Origin: CAINEC01 sp046052065 | GTDB lineage: Bacteria; Bacteroidota; Bacteroidia; AKYH767-A; OLB10 | Assembly: GCA_046052065.1 (NCBI GenBank) | Contig: JBJOND010000004.1 | Span: 5,060-69,059 of the forward strand | Direction of reading: 5' to 3' | Length of the DNA: 64,000 nucleotides | Translations under genes and position numbers: made by a program | The notes under the pieces: generated by a model | The model's input: the letters and a program-made list of their open reading frames with translations, nothing else | Database searches by the model: none | What the model was told of the DNA's origin: nothing | Shown here: positions 25,167 through 33,233 of the stretch, in pieces | How the letters are laid out: every line of letters starts with the position of its first letter | Numbering within the stretch: position 1 is the first letter of the stretch

Positions 25167-25664
25167 ATGAATTTTAAAGAGCGATTACAAAAAGTAAAGT
25201 GTTTTGTTTTTGATATTGATGGCGTCTTAACAGATGGTCAATTACACATTTTACAAGATGGCACTATGCTTCGCAATATGAATATTAAAGATGGCTATGC
25301 TCTGCGACAAGCATTTTTAAAGAACTATCCCATTTTTGTTATTAGTGGTAGCAACGCAGAAGGTGTTAAACAACGTTTGAAGAATTTAGGAATAGAAGAA
25401 GTATATTTAAACTGCAAAGACAAGTTAGATCAGCTATCGTTGTTATTAGTTAAGCATAACCTTACTTACGAAGATGTATTATACATGGGTGATGATATTC
25501 CAGATTTAGAGGTAATGCAAAAATGTGGCGTTGCTACTTGTCCGAATGATGCAGTTCATCAAATAAAGAATATTTCCGTTTACATATCGGATTATTGTGG
25601 TGGCAAAGGAGCTGTGAGAGACGTTATTGAACAAACACTAAGATTACATGGTCACTTCGAATAA
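25167..25664 (+). CDS. kdsC: KdsC-family HAD phosphatase (3-deoxy-manno-octulosonate 8-phosphate phosphatase)
   Basis: 165 residues, the size of capless tetrameric KdsC. HAD motif I is FDIDGVLTDG (D16, D18), motif II lies in VISGSNAEGVKQRLKNLG, and motif III/IV in YMGDDIPDLEVMQKCG. The segments VYLNCKDKLDQL and DYCGGKGAVRDVIEQTL are typical. It releases phosphate from Kdo-8-phosphate to supply Kdo for LPS. Related HADs act on other sugar phosphates, so substrate assignment is by family. The next gene overlaps by 17 bases. Confidence 0.88.
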   Translation: MNFKERLQKVKCFVFDIDGVLTDGQLHILQDGTMLRNMNIKDGYALRQAFLKNYPIFVISGSNAEGVKQRLKNLGIEEVYLNCKDKLDQLSLLLVKHNLTYEDVLYMGDDIPDLEVMQKCGVATCPNDAVHQIKNISVYISDYCGGKGAVRDVIEQTLRLHGHFE

Positions 25665-26616
25665 TTTTACATTGATGCATTTTTTAAAATTAGTCCGATG
25701 GCCTAATTTATTAATGCTATTTATTGTTCAATACGCCCTGCGTTATTTCTATATACTTCCACGATTGGAGGCATCCGAAATGACCATTTCAGTAAATCAC
25801 TTTCATTTCTTTCTTATTTCATTATCTACCGTATTGATTGCAGCAGGAGGTTATATCATTAACGATATTGAAGATGTAGCAAGTGATAGCATCAATAAAA
25901 AGGAAAAACGAATTGTTGGTGTTTACATTCATGAAAAAACAGCAAATAATTTATATACGCTTGTTACCTTTCTAGGAGTAATCATAGGCTTCATTCTTAC
26001 GATGCTATACGATATAAGATTGATTGGATTCATTAATGTATTTACTGCTGGACTACTTTATTTTTATTCAAACACTTATAAATGCGTAGCACTGTTAGGT
26101 AACATTGTAATAAGTATTTTGACGGGTATGAGCATGATTGTGCTGTTGATTATTGAACCTGCAGCATTAGCTAACAATGATATAAAGGTTTTTATAACAG
26201 GGTATGCAGTATTCGCAGCATCGTTCACGCTAATCAGAGAAATTATTAAAGATATTGAAGATATGAAGGGCGACTCTGTTGTAGGTTGCAAAACACTTCC
26301 TATTATGCTTGGCAGCACACCTACTAAGTGGATTGTGGTTGTGTTATCAGGATTTTTATTTTGCTTGTTATTGTTTGCTCAATACTCTTGGTACGAAACA
26401 GCAAATTACCTAGCTCAAGGAAATCTCCAAAACGGATTTTATGTTGTATTTAGTTATCTGCTCGTATTCATCACAATTCCCGTTGCTTATTTAACTTACT
26501 TATTGATTAAAGCGGACGAAAAACCATCATTCACCTATTGCTCCCAAATGGCCAAACTAATTATGGCTGCAGGTATATTTTCCATTCTTGTATTTTATTG
26601 TTCTCAATTTATTTAA
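25648..26616 (+). CDS. UbiA-family prenyltransferase (geranylgeranylglycerol-phosphate transferase-like)
   Basis: 322 residues with about eight membrane helices. The first Asp-rich motif is NDIEDVASD (72-80, NDxxDxxxD), followed by a KR pair; the second is in REIIKDIEDMKGDS. These bind the prenyl diphosphate through magnesium. The family transfers polyprenyl groups to aromatic rings or other acceptors. Bacteroidota members of this subgroup are commonly annotated as geranylgeranylglycerol-phosphate geranylgeranyltransferase, but the true acceptor here is unknown. The ATG at 25648 lies within the end of kdsC. The stop is two bases before the Maf start. Confidence 0.8.
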   Translation: MVTSNNFTLMHFLKLVRWPNLLMLFIVQYALRYFYILPRLEASEMTISVNHFHFFLISLSTVLIAAGGYIINDIEDVASDSINKKEKRIVGVYIHEKTANNLYTLVTFLGVIIGFILTMLYDIRLIGFINVFTAGLLYFYSNTYKCVALLGNIVISILTGMSMIVLLIIEPAALANNDIKVFITGYAVFAASFTLIREIIKDIEDMKGDSVVGCKTLPIMLGSTPTKWIVVVLSGFLFCLLLFAQYSWYETANYLAQGNLQNGFYVVFSYLLVFITIPVAYLTYLLIKADEKPSFTYCSQMAKLIMAAGIFSILVFYCSQFI

Positions 26617-26618
26617 AA

Positions 26619-27206
26619 ATGAATCCACTATCAGAAAAATTCAATGGATTAAAAGTAATCCTAGGCTCTAATTCTCCACGCAGAAAACAATTATTCTCAG
26701 AATTGGGAATCGACTTCGAAGTAATTGTAAAAGATGTTGACGAAAACGTTAGCATGCCAATGCGTCCCGAGGACTTAGTGATGTTTCTTGCACGAAAAAA
26801 AGGGATGGCCTTTAAAAATGAAACTAAGGAAGGCGCAATTGTAATCACAGCAGATACTATAGTAGCACTTGGAGATAAAGTAATCGGTAAGCCATCGTCG
26901 TTAGAAGAGGCAGCCGAAATGTTAAATTTATTATCGGGTAAAAAACATCAAGTGATAACAGGTGTTGCTATTATGTCTGATAAAAAAGCAGAATCGTTTT
27001 TTGTAAGAACAGAAGTATGCTTCAAACCACTTCGACCGGAAGAAATTGAATACTATACTCATCAATTTAAGCCTCTCGACAAAGCAGGAGCTTATGGAAT
27101 TCAGGAATGGATTGGCATGATTGGAATTGAATATATTCAAGGATCTTATTACAATGTAATGGGACTTCCAGTAAAAGAACTTTACGAGCAACTGCTGAAG
27201 TTTTAA
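26619..27206 (+). CDS. maf: Maf-family nucleoside triphosphate pyrophosphatase
   Basis: 195 residues from ATG 26619. A longer reading from a TTG at 26538 would run through the end of the UbiA gene and is rejected. The start LKVILGSNSPRRKQLFSELG is the Maf signature (SxSPRR). The catalytic Asp is in ITADTIVALGDKVIGKP, and KKHQVITGVAIM and DKAGAYGIQEWIG complete the fold. Maf proteins hydrolyse dTTP, UTP or modified nucleotides, which limits their incorporation. Two bases separate it from the transporter downstream. Confidence 0.93.
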   Translation: MNPLSEKFNGLKVILGSNSPRRKQLFSELGIDFEVIVKDVDENVSMPMRPEDLVMFLARKKGMAFKNETKEGAIVITADTIVALGDKVIGKPSSLEEAAEMLNLLSGKKHQVITGVAIMSDKKAESFFVRTEVCFKPLRPEEIEYYTHQFKPLDKAGAYGIQEWIGMIGIEYIQGSYYNVMGLPVKELYEQLLKF

Positions 27207-27208
27207 GA

Positions 27209-28114
27209 ATGAGAAAGGCCTATCTGCAATTACACCTTGCTATTTTGCTTTGGGGCTTTACTGCAATACTTGGCAAATTAATTTTGCTAGATGAAGGCCT
27301 ACTTGTTTGGTACAGAATGGGCATTAGTAGTATTTCTACCCTACTATTTGTCTTGATATCCAAATCATCATTAAAAATCAGCAAACAAGAATTTATTCGT
27401 CTTGTAGGAATCAGTTTTTTAATCACCCTACATTGGATCACATTTTACGGAGCAATTAAAGCTTCAAATGTTTCTATTGCGATAAGCTGCTTTTCTTCGA
27501 TTGCATTATTCACGGCCTTAATAAATCCTATCATCAACAAAGTAAAAGTTAATAAAATCGAAATAGTATTAGGGCTTGGAGTCATTGCAGGAATAGGAAT
27601 CATTTTTAGTATACATCAATTGTATTGGAAAGGGATTTTACTTTCGATAATAAGCGCATTCTTAGGAGCATTTTTTACGGTATTAAATAAAAACGTTTCA
27701 GAAAAAATAGCCCCTGCTACAATCACCTTTTACGAGTTATTCTTCGGATTTATACTACTAACATTTGCATTGCCATTGTGGTTCGGAATTAATCATACTG
27801 GACTTGTTATACCTTCTAATATCGATTGGATTTATTTAATCATCTTGGCTGTCCTTTGCACAACAGTTCCGTTTACCTTATCGATGCATGCGATAAAAAA
27901 GCTAGATGCATTTACAATGAATTTATCACTTAATCTCGAACCCGTTTACAGTATCATTTTAGCAATCTTTCTTTTTCATGAGAACGAAGCTGTTGGCTAT
28001 AGTTTTTATATTGGTACAGGTATAATTCTCTTAACTGTGATGTGGCATGCCTATACAAAGTCGGCAGCTGCAATTGATAAAAAACTAGAGAAAGAAAAAT
28101 ACAATTACGAATAA
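27209..28114 (+). CDS. EamA/DMT-family membrane transporter
   Basis: 301 residues with ten predicted membrane helices in two EamA repeats (about 1-140 and 145-285). The start LQLHLAILLWGFTAILGKLILL and the second repeat LSIISAFLGAFFTVLNKNVSE are typical of the drug/metabolite transporter superfamily. The substrate cannot be predicted. The last 20 residues are a charged cytoplasmic tail. It is the last gene of the plus-strand run that begins at folP and converges on the lipoprotein gene. Confidence 0.88.
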   Translation: MRKAYLQLHLAILLWGFTAILGKLILLDEGLLVWYRMGISSISTLLFVLISKSSLKISKQEFIRLVGISFLITLHWITFYGAIKASNVSIAISCFSSIALFTALINPIINKVKVNKIEIVLGLGVIAGIGIIFSIHQLYWKGILLSIISAFLGAFFTVLNKNVSEKIAPATITFYELFFGFILLTFALPLWFGINHTGLVIPSNIDWIYLIILAVLCTTVPFTLSMHAIKKLDAFTMNLSLNLEPVYSIILAIFLFHENEAVGYSFYIGTGIILLTVMWHAYTKSAAAIDKKLEKEKYNYE

Positions 28115-28139
28115 AAAAAGGGTGCTTTGCAACACCCTT
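28113..28139 (-). terminator. Rho-independent terminator of the lipoprotein gene
   Basis: A stem AAGGGTG (28118-28124)/CACCCTT (28133-28139) with an 8-base loop is followed on the minus strand by seven T. It overlaps the stop codon of the convergent transporter gene and is oriented to end the minus-strand transcript. Confidence 0.8.
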
Positions 28140-28150
28140 GATCTTAGATT

Positions 28151-28684
28151 TTAATTAACTCTTTTTCCTTTGGCAACTTTCTCTGTCTGCTGAATATCTT
28201 TTAATGATTTCTTTTTGAAGAGCAGTACAGCACCGCCACCTGAGTATAAATAATATTCCTGATTATTATAACTGATTTTGTATCTGCCTCCATCTTGAAT
28301 AGCAGCCAAACGATAATAGCCATTTTTATCTCCTTTACTCATGAATACAATTCCTTTATTCATTCCGTCTTCAAATGCTACTTTCACCGTTGTCAAATCA
28401 ACTGTTTCATCAACAGTACCAGGAGTTTTAGATTTTATAACTACCAACTCATCACTTTTGCTTGTCTTAATAATTAGCTTCCCATCTTCTACGGCTTTGT
28501 CTACTTCTGTTGGTGTTCCATTTTTCAAAGTCACTTCATCGGAAATATAAAACTGCAATTTCGATAATTCTTGATTAGTCAATTTGTATTTTTCTCTGAC
28601 AGCTTGTGTAAATGGAATTTTAGGAGAGCATGAAGTAAGTAAGACAACTGCTAATACTCCTAATTGAGCTTTGATGTTTTTCAT
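28151..28684 (-). CDS. Predicted lipoprotein of unknown function
   Basis: 177 residues. The N-terminus has a lipobox (LLTSCS) after a short hydrophobic segment, so it should be lipid-anchored to a membrane. Two parts look duplicated in style: a region of short strands (FYISDEVTLKNGTP, GKLIIKTSKSDELVVIKSKTPG) and a second sheet-rich region ending YYLYSGGGAVLLFKKK. I do not recognise a family. It has its own terminator and lies 77 bases downstream of the tRNA-Leu gene on the same strand. Confidence 0.65.
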   Translation of the reverse strand: MKNIKAQLGVLAVVLLTSCSPKIPFTQAVREKYKLTNQELSKLQFYISDEVTLKNGTPTEVDKAVEDGKLIIKTSKSDELVVIKSKTPGTVDETVDLTTVKVAFEDGMNKGIVFMSKGDKNGYYRLAAIQDGGRYKISYNNQEYYLYSGGGAVLLFKKKSLKDIQQTEKVAKGKRVN

Positions 28685-28761
28685 AGTGCTATTTTTTTAG
28701 TCGCGCGCCGTTGGCAAATATTATTCCAAAGAATGGAACACAAAATTGATGATGTTAATCG

Positions 28762-28843
28762 TGACCAGAACGAGATTCGAACTCGTACGCCTCGCAGCGC
28801 CACCCCCTCAAAGTGGTGCGTCTACCAATTTCGCCACCTGGCC
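28762..28843 (-). tRNA. tRNA-Leu (anticodon GAG)
   Basis: 82 bases without an encoded CCA. The acceptor stem pairs GGCCAGG with TCTGGTC (two G-U pairs) and the discriminator is A. The D-arm contains AATTGGTAGACGC as in tRNA-Leu. The anticodon stem is CCACT/GGTGG with the loop TTGAGGG, giving anticodon GAG (reads CUC/CUU). The variable region is the longer type expected for leucine, and the T-arm has TTCGAAT. On the plus strand this region contains an apparent open frame that is only the tRNA complement. Confidence 0.95.
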
Positions 28844-28862
28844 ATAACTTTATTAGGGATTG

Positions 28863-28893
28863 CAAATATATTAAGTTTGCAGGTACCACAAAA
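28863..28893 (-). promoter_or_regulatory. Promoter of tRNA-Leu (TTTTG-N18-TATATTTG)
   Basis: On the minus strand TTTTG (28893-28889) is followed after 18 bases by TATATTTG (28870-28863). Both fit the Bacteroidota -33/-7 consensus and its spacing. Transcription would start roughly 12 bases before the mature 5' end at 28843. Confidence 0.75.
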
Positions 28894-28899
28894 GTACTT

Positions 28900-30000
28900 T
28901 TAGTTTTTCAGCCAATTCAGTGACGCAGTTCCTAATTCACCTCGTACAGTAATGGTATAATAGCCGTCAGCCATATCATTTAACTCATCCAATGCTATTC
29001 TTCCCTGAACTGCATTTTTAGAAATGCTTTTCAAAAAGGTTCCATTAATCGCATAAACCCCTATTTCACATTGTCCATTTTTAAAATTACTCAACTCCAT
29101 CGTTACATTTTCTCCATTTGATGGATTTGGAAATATTCGTGCATCAATAGGTTGAGGATTATTAGTTAAGCCAACCGTTAAATCACGATAAATATCCTTG
29201 TAACGAATTGATGTTACCGTTTCATTTGGTCCGTTGACGGTCACATTAATTTGCAAAACCGGTACTTTTCCATTAGTCGTAAGCCATTTGTATTCTCTTG
29301 TTATTGCTCTCGGAAATGATAATCCCAATCCAACTGAACTTATAAAGACCGAATCTTCTCCAGTTAATTCAGAAACCACGCGCAACGTATTGAACGTGCC
29401 AAAAGGTGTAATTAATGTACCCCAACCGTCAACATTATTCACTCGGCGCTGTTGACCAACAGCAGAACCTTGACTAGGTATTGAGATCGAATAATCTGAA
29501 TCGGAGGAATCTATGTTTCCAAAATTACATGGGAAAGAGTAAATAATATCTTTATTACCATATGGTATAGGAGTAGTAACCCCAGAAATATTAGCCCCAA
29601 ATCCTACTTGCTTGTAATTACTATTAGAGTTATAAAAATAATTATACACATCGGTAATTGGAACGGCGCCGCCACCACCTGCTAAATTAGCACCTTTCGC
29701 TGCTATGTTCGCTCTGTTAGAATTGAAGGGTAGATTTGCAAAAAATATGGCGTAAGTTATACCTGTTGAGGTTACTGCTAAAGAAGTATCGACTTCCTGA
29801 CTATTGGGAACTAATCCACTGTAATCCCATAAAGCATTAGCACCATTAGTTGCCAAGGATGTATTTGCAGGAACTGTATTAGTTACACTTAATCGAACAG
29901 TGTCGCCAGCAGCAGCAAAATCACCAGTGCCAATAGTTATTTGACTAAATGAATAACCTGAAAATGTTAAGCAAAATACGAGCGTAATTATTTTTTTCAT
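28900..30000 (-). CDS. Secreted protein with C-terminal type IX secretion sorting domain
   Basis: 366 residues from ATG 30000; an upstream in-frame TTG is less likely because ATG 30000 gives a standard signal peptide (MKKIITLVFCLTFSGYSFSQ). The middle is beta-rich, with no catalytic motif that I recognise. The last 80 residues are a type A sorting domain: IFPNPSNGENVTMELSN, then CEIGVYAINGTFLKSI, ending DGYYTITVRGELGTASLNWLKN. This directs export through the type IX system and attachment or release at the surface. The early segment (GDFAAAGDTVRLSVT, ANALWDYSGL) resembles other uncharacterised surface proteins of the phylum. Confidence 0.85.
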   Translation of the reverse strand: MKKIITLVFCLTFSGYSFSQITIGTGDFAAAGDTVRLSVTNTVPANTSLATNGANALWDYSGLVPNSQEVDTSLAVTSTGITYAIFFANLPFNSNRANIAAKGANLAGGGGAVPITDVYNYFYNSNSNYKQVGFGANISGVTTPIPYGNKDIIYSFPCNFGNIDSSDSDYSISIPSQGSAVGQQRRVNNVDGWGTLITPFGTFNTLRVVSELTGEDSVFISSVGLGLSFPRAITREYKWLTTNGKVPVLQINVTVNGPNETVTSIRYKDIYRDLTVGLTNNPQPIDARIFPNPSNGENVTMELSNFKNGQCEIGVYAINGTFLKSISKNAVQGRIALDELNDMADGYYTITVRGELGTASLNWLKN

Positions 30001-30032
30001 ATTTGAAAGTTTTCTCAAATATAAAAAACAAT

Positions 30033-30055
30033 AAAAAAGGAGGGTTACCCCTCCT
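30033..30055 (-). terminator. Rho-independent terminator of the peroxiredoxin gene
   Basis: A GC-rich stem AGGAGGG (30038-30044)/CCCTCCT (30049-30055) with a 4-base loop is followed on the minus strand by a T run (30038-30033). It lies just after the peroxiredoxin stop and before the T9SS-sorted gene. Confidence 0.85.
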
Positions 30056-30077
30056 CTACTTTTATCAAATTATTTTT

Positions 30078-30545
30078 TTAAAGTGCTTCGATAGCTTTTG
30101 CGATTGCCTCGAAATTAGGAATATCACCTGCGCTTTCTAATACTTCAGCATACTGAATAACACCATCTTTATCTGCTAAAAATGCTGAACGTTTTGCAGT
30201 TCCTTTCATCCCTAGGACAAAATCATCGTATTGAGATCCGAAATCTGCACATACTGTTTTATTGTAATCAGATGCAAGCGTAAAGTTAAGTGCTTGCTCT
30301 TCTTTGTACTTTGCTAATGTAAAAAGTGTATCTGTTGAAACACCAATCACATTTACAGATGCGTTGTTATAACGCGCAATGTCGTCTCTAACTGAACAAA
30401 GTTCTTTTGTACATACGCCTGTAAAAGCCGCTGGAAAGAACAAAAACAATGTCGCTTTTCCGCTGATTGTTTCATTTGTAATTTCCTGTTTGTCGGAATC
30501 AAACATTTTGAATTCCGGTAATTTTGATCCTACTGTTAATTGCAT
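30078..30545 (-). CDS. Peroxiredoxin
   Basis: 155 residues. It reduces peroxides through the peroxidatic Cys C45 in FFPAAFTGVCTKELC; a second Cys, C50, lies five residues on and could be the resolving Cys as in atypical 2-Cys enzymes. The fold continues with VNVIGVSTDT, NFTLASDYNKTV and RSAFLADKDGVIQY, typical of AhpE/Prx5-like redoxins. A TAnnTTTG box (30590-30597) lies 44 bases upstream of the ATG, and its own terminator follows. It is cytoplasmic. Confidence 0.9.
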   Translation of the reverse strand: MQLTVGSKLPEFKMFDSDKQEITNETISGKATLFLFFPAAFTGVCTKELCSVRDDIARYNNASVNVIGVSTDTLFTLAKYKEEQALNFTLASDYNKTVCADFGSQYDDFVLGMKGTAKRSAFLADKDGVIQYAEVLESAGDIPNFEAIAKAIEAL

Positions 30546-30589
30546 TTGATTTATGTTTTTTAATTTGATTAAATTAATTGATTAGTCAA

Positions 30590-30597
30590 CAAAACTA
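30590..30597 (-). promoter_or_regulatory. Possible -7 promoter box of the peroxiredoxin gene
   Basis: TAGTTTTG on the minus strand matches TAnnTTTG exactly and overlaps the stop region of mazG. It would give the peroxiredoxin gene its own transcript with a leader of about 40 bases. Confidence 0.45.
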
Positions 30598-31374
30598 AAG
30601 TCCTTTTTGTTTTGCCTCGTTCCAGAATACATCCATTTCATTTAATGATAAATGATCAAAGGAAAGATTGTTTTCTTTAATCTTCTCCTCCATAAACTGA
30701 AATCGTCGGATGAATTTTCTATTGGTTCTTTCCAAAGCTTCCTCTGGATTGATATTTTTAAATCGTGCGTAATTTACTAGTGCGAACAATAAGTCACCAA
30801 ACTCATCTTCTGCCTTTTGTTGTTCACCATTCTCCACTTCAATTTTAAATTCACGCAATTCTTCTTCTACTTTCTCAAAAACCTGCTCTTCCTTTTCCCA
30901 GTCAAAACCAACAGCACGCGCCTTTTCCTGAATACGCATCGATTTAATTAATGCAGGTAATGATGTTGGAACTCCACCTAAAACTGACTTATTTCCTTCT
31001 TTCAACTTTAGCTTCTCCCAATTCTGACTCACTTCTGTAGCATCATGTACTTTAACGTCGCCATAAATATGCGGGTGACGATGAATTAACTTTTCACAGA
31101 TACTATTAAGCACATCTGCAATATCAAACTCATTTGTTTCAGATGCAATTTTAGCATAAAACACCATATGCAAGATAATATCGCCTAGCTCTTTTTTTAC
31201 CTCCTGAATATCATTCTCCATGATTGCATCCGTCAATTCATAAACTTCCTCAATTGTAAGGTGACGTAGCGTTTGCATAGTCTGCTTCTTATCCCATGGG
31301 CACTGCGAACGGAGGTCGTCCATAATAGTTAACAACCTTTCAAAAGCCGCCTTTTTATCTTCCACTGTATGCAT
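30595..31374 (-). CDS. mazG: Nucleoside triphosphate pyrophosphohydrolase
   Basis: 259 residues with two MazG domains. The first (about 10-125) has CPWDKKQTMQTLRHLTIEEVYEL and ENDIQEVKKELGDIILHMVFYAK, whose ExxE and ExxD residues bind magnesium. The second (about 150-255) has EVEEELREFKIEVE and KAEDEFGDLLFALVNYAR. It hydrolyses NTPs to NMPs and pyrophosphate as a house-cleaning or stress enzyme. A TAnnTTTG box (31379-31386) lies only four bases before the ATG. Confidence 0.95.
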   Translation of the reverse strand: MHTVEDKKAAFERLLTIMDDLRSQCPWDKKQTMQTLRHLTIEEVYELTDAIMENDIQEVKKELGDIILHMVFYAKIASETNEFDIADVLNSICEKLIHRHPHIYGDVKVHDATEVSQNWEKLKLKEGNKSVLGGVPTSLPALIKSMRIQEKARAVGFDWEKEEQVFEKVEEELREFKIEVENGEQQKAEDEFGDLLFALVNYARFKNINPEEALERTNRKFIRRFQFMEEKIKENNLSFDHLSLNEMDVFWNEAKQKGL

Positions 31375-31378
31375 TGGG

Positions 31379-31386
31379 CAAAGGTA
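31379..31386 (-). promoter_or_regulatory. -7 promoter box of mazG
   Basis: TACCTTTG on the minus strand matches TAnnTTTG exactly and is followed by four bases and then the mazG ATG at 31374. This is the same tight placement as at bshA, ruvX and kdsC. Confidence 0.55.
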
Positions 31387-31425
31387 ATAATTAACTGAAT
31401 AGTTGTAATTTCGTTAGCTGATTCT

Positions 31426-32502
31426 ATGAAACGATTTTTATTGTTTTTATCCCTGCTCCTAATATCCTTTTTCAGTTTTGGTCAATCGTTAAAAAATTGG
31501 TCTGCCACTGCTAAATTGGGAAACGGATTTATTGTAGCTCATCGTCCTTCGGTGGTACATGTTTTACAAAAGCATTGTCGCAGCGCTGAAGTAAACTTTA
31601 CCAAATCGACAGAAAAAAAAGGTGGATGGGAAGAACTTTATAATTTTCCTGAGATTGGCTTCGGATATCAGTATTTTAATCTCGGAAATCCGCAGGAGTT
31701 AGGAAGTGCTCAAGGATTATTTGGCCTGATTAAATTGAAGTTATTCAAATTTAAAACAAGCTATTTTAAAACACATTTAGGATTAGGAGTTGGATATGTA
31801 TCCAAACCATTCGACATAAACGATAACTACAAAAACCTGTTAGTTGGTTCCAAAATAAACGCGACTATTACAACTGGAATTGAATATCAAATCAAGCTTA
31901 GCAAGAAATCTGAATTTAAAAGTGGTATAAACCTAACTCATTATAGTAATGGAGGAAGCAACGTGCCAAATATGGGGATTAACCTTGCAATGTTAAATAT
32001 TGGATTAGTCTATCATCTAAGTGATTTGAATCAATTAAAAAAGGACACTTTGAATATTGAAAGAACTGAAGCATTTGAAATATTACTTGCTGGCGGTATC
32101 AAGCAAATTTACCCTCCTAATAGTTCGAAATATGGTATTGGAATTATAACGGCTGATTATTTATGGCCAATAAAAAATAAATCCATATTCACTATTGGCG
32201 CAGACGCCTTTCTTGATAAATCGCACAAGGCATTTCTATTACAAGATTCGATTATAACTGACGGAGTCGATGGCTTTTTGAGAGGAGGAATACATGTTGG
32301 ATACGGATTAAGAGTAGGAAAATGCACCGGAATTTTACAAACAGGATATTACTTATTCAATCCGAATAAAATTGACGCTAGCATCTACAATACACTATCG
32401 TTTAGATACCATATAAACGAACACTGGTTCGTTTGTTTTAATTTAAAATCACATTATGCGCGAGCAGACTATTTTCAATATGGAATTGGCTACCACCTAT
32501 AG
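31426..32502 (+). CDS. Acyloxyacyl hydrolase (PagL-like outer-membrane protein)
   Basis: 358 residues. A signal peptide (ending near SFFSFGQ) precedes a beta-rich domain at about 25-210. This ends in THYSNGGSNVPNMGIN, the active-site segment of PagL-type enzymes in which the adjacent His and Ser act in lipid A 3-O-deacylation. The second half (about 210-358) is another set of beta-strands ending in an aromatic residue region, so the protein is longer than PagL itself and probably forms a larger barrel. It would trim lipid A at the outer membrane. The next gene overlaps its 3' end, which suggests coupling. Confidence 0.8.
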   Translation: MKRFLLFLSLLLISFFSFGQSLKNWSATAKLGNGFIVAHRPSVVHVLQKHCRSAEVNFTKSTEKKGGWEELYNFPEIGFGYQYFNLGNPQELGSAQGLFGLIKLKLFKFKTSYFKTHLGLGVGYVSKPFDINDNYKNLLVGSKINATITTGIEYQIKLSKKSEFKSGINLTHYSNGGSNVPNMGINLAMLNIGLVYHLSDLNQLKKDTLNIERTEAFEILLAGGIKQIYPPNSSKYGIGIITADYLWPIKNKSIFTIGADAFLDKSHKAFLLQDSIITDGVDGFLRGGIHVGYGLRVGKCTGILQTGYYLFNPNKIDASIYNTLSFRYHINEHWFVCFNLKSHYARADYFQYGIGYHL

Positions 32503-33229
32503 AAATCGATTATTAATTTTCCTGCTTGCATTATTGTCATTTACAAGCTGTGAGAAAGTATGCGACTGTGCAAAAGGCACAGGCGCAATTACATCTGAAT
32601 TCAGATTAACCAATGCTATTCAAAAAATAGAACTTTATAATAATATTGATCTTGTCATTCACATCGACAGTAATTCTAAAATAAAAATCACCGCTGGCGA
32701 AAATTTAATCTCAGAAATAACTACCGAAAACGATAATGGTATTTTAAAAATCAAGAATAAAAACAACTGTAATTGGGTTAGAAAATTCAATCCTAAGATT
32801 ATTGTAGAAGTATGGACGCCCAACTTAACTAATCTACTAGCCCAAGATGCGACAGGTGATATTTATTTTGAAGATAGCTTAGATTGCAATGAATTTTATT
32901 TTGACAGCTATAGCAGTACAGGGAAATTTAATTTCAAGTTAAAAGGTTCAGAAGCACACTTGAATATCAATAGTGGACCAGCAGATATCAAAGCAATTGG
33001 CGCTGTAACCAACTTTTATTTGTACGGCGTAGGCTATGGCAAGCTAGATTGTGTAAATTTGCACTCCGATTACGTTTTCGTTACTAATAAAGGCACCAAT
33101 GATTTTTTAGTAAATGCTCAACAACTAATCGAGGCGAACATATACGGAGTTGGAAATATTTATTATCAGGGGAATCCAACTTCGATATTAAAAAAAGAAT
33201 TAGGACAAGGAAAATTAATCTCATTATAG
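32480..33229 (+). CDS. Lipoprotein with head-GIN (DUF2807) domain
   Basis: About 249 residues from ATG 32480; an in-frame ATG at 32456 lies deeper inside the preceding gene and would add eight residues. The start has a lipobox (LLALLSFTSC). The rest is a right-handed beta-helix-like repeat of the DUF2807/GIN type: AIQKIELYNNIDLVIH, IKITAGENLISEI, LKIKNKNNCNW, LLAQDATGDIYF and later VTNKGTNDFLVNAQQL. The family is common in Bacteroidota and probably binds or presents ligands at the cell surface. Its function is not established. Confidence 0.8.
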   Translation: MELATTYRNRLLIFLLALLSFTSCEKVCDCAKGTGAITSEFRLTNAIQKIELYNNIDLVIHIDSNSKIKITAGENLISEITTENDNGILKIKNKNNCNWVRKFNPKIIVEVWTPNLTNLLAQDATGDIYFEDSLDCNEFYFDSYSSTGKFNFKLKGSEAHLNINSGPADIKAIGAVTNFYLYGVGYGKLDCVNLHSDYVFVTNKGTNDFLVNAQQLIEANIYGVGNIYYQGNPTSILKKELGQGKLISL

Positions 33230-33233
33230 CAAG

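Noticed and set aside
26538..26618. N-terminal extension of Maf from a TTG at 26538
   Set aside because: It lies wholly inside the UbiA gene in another frame, and the Maf signature begins right after the ATG at 26619.
28664..28903. Plus-strand open frame of 79 codons across the tRNA region
   Set aside because: It reads the complement of tRNA-Leu(GAG); the peptide segment EIRTRTPRS is the usual artefact of translating a tRNA backwards.
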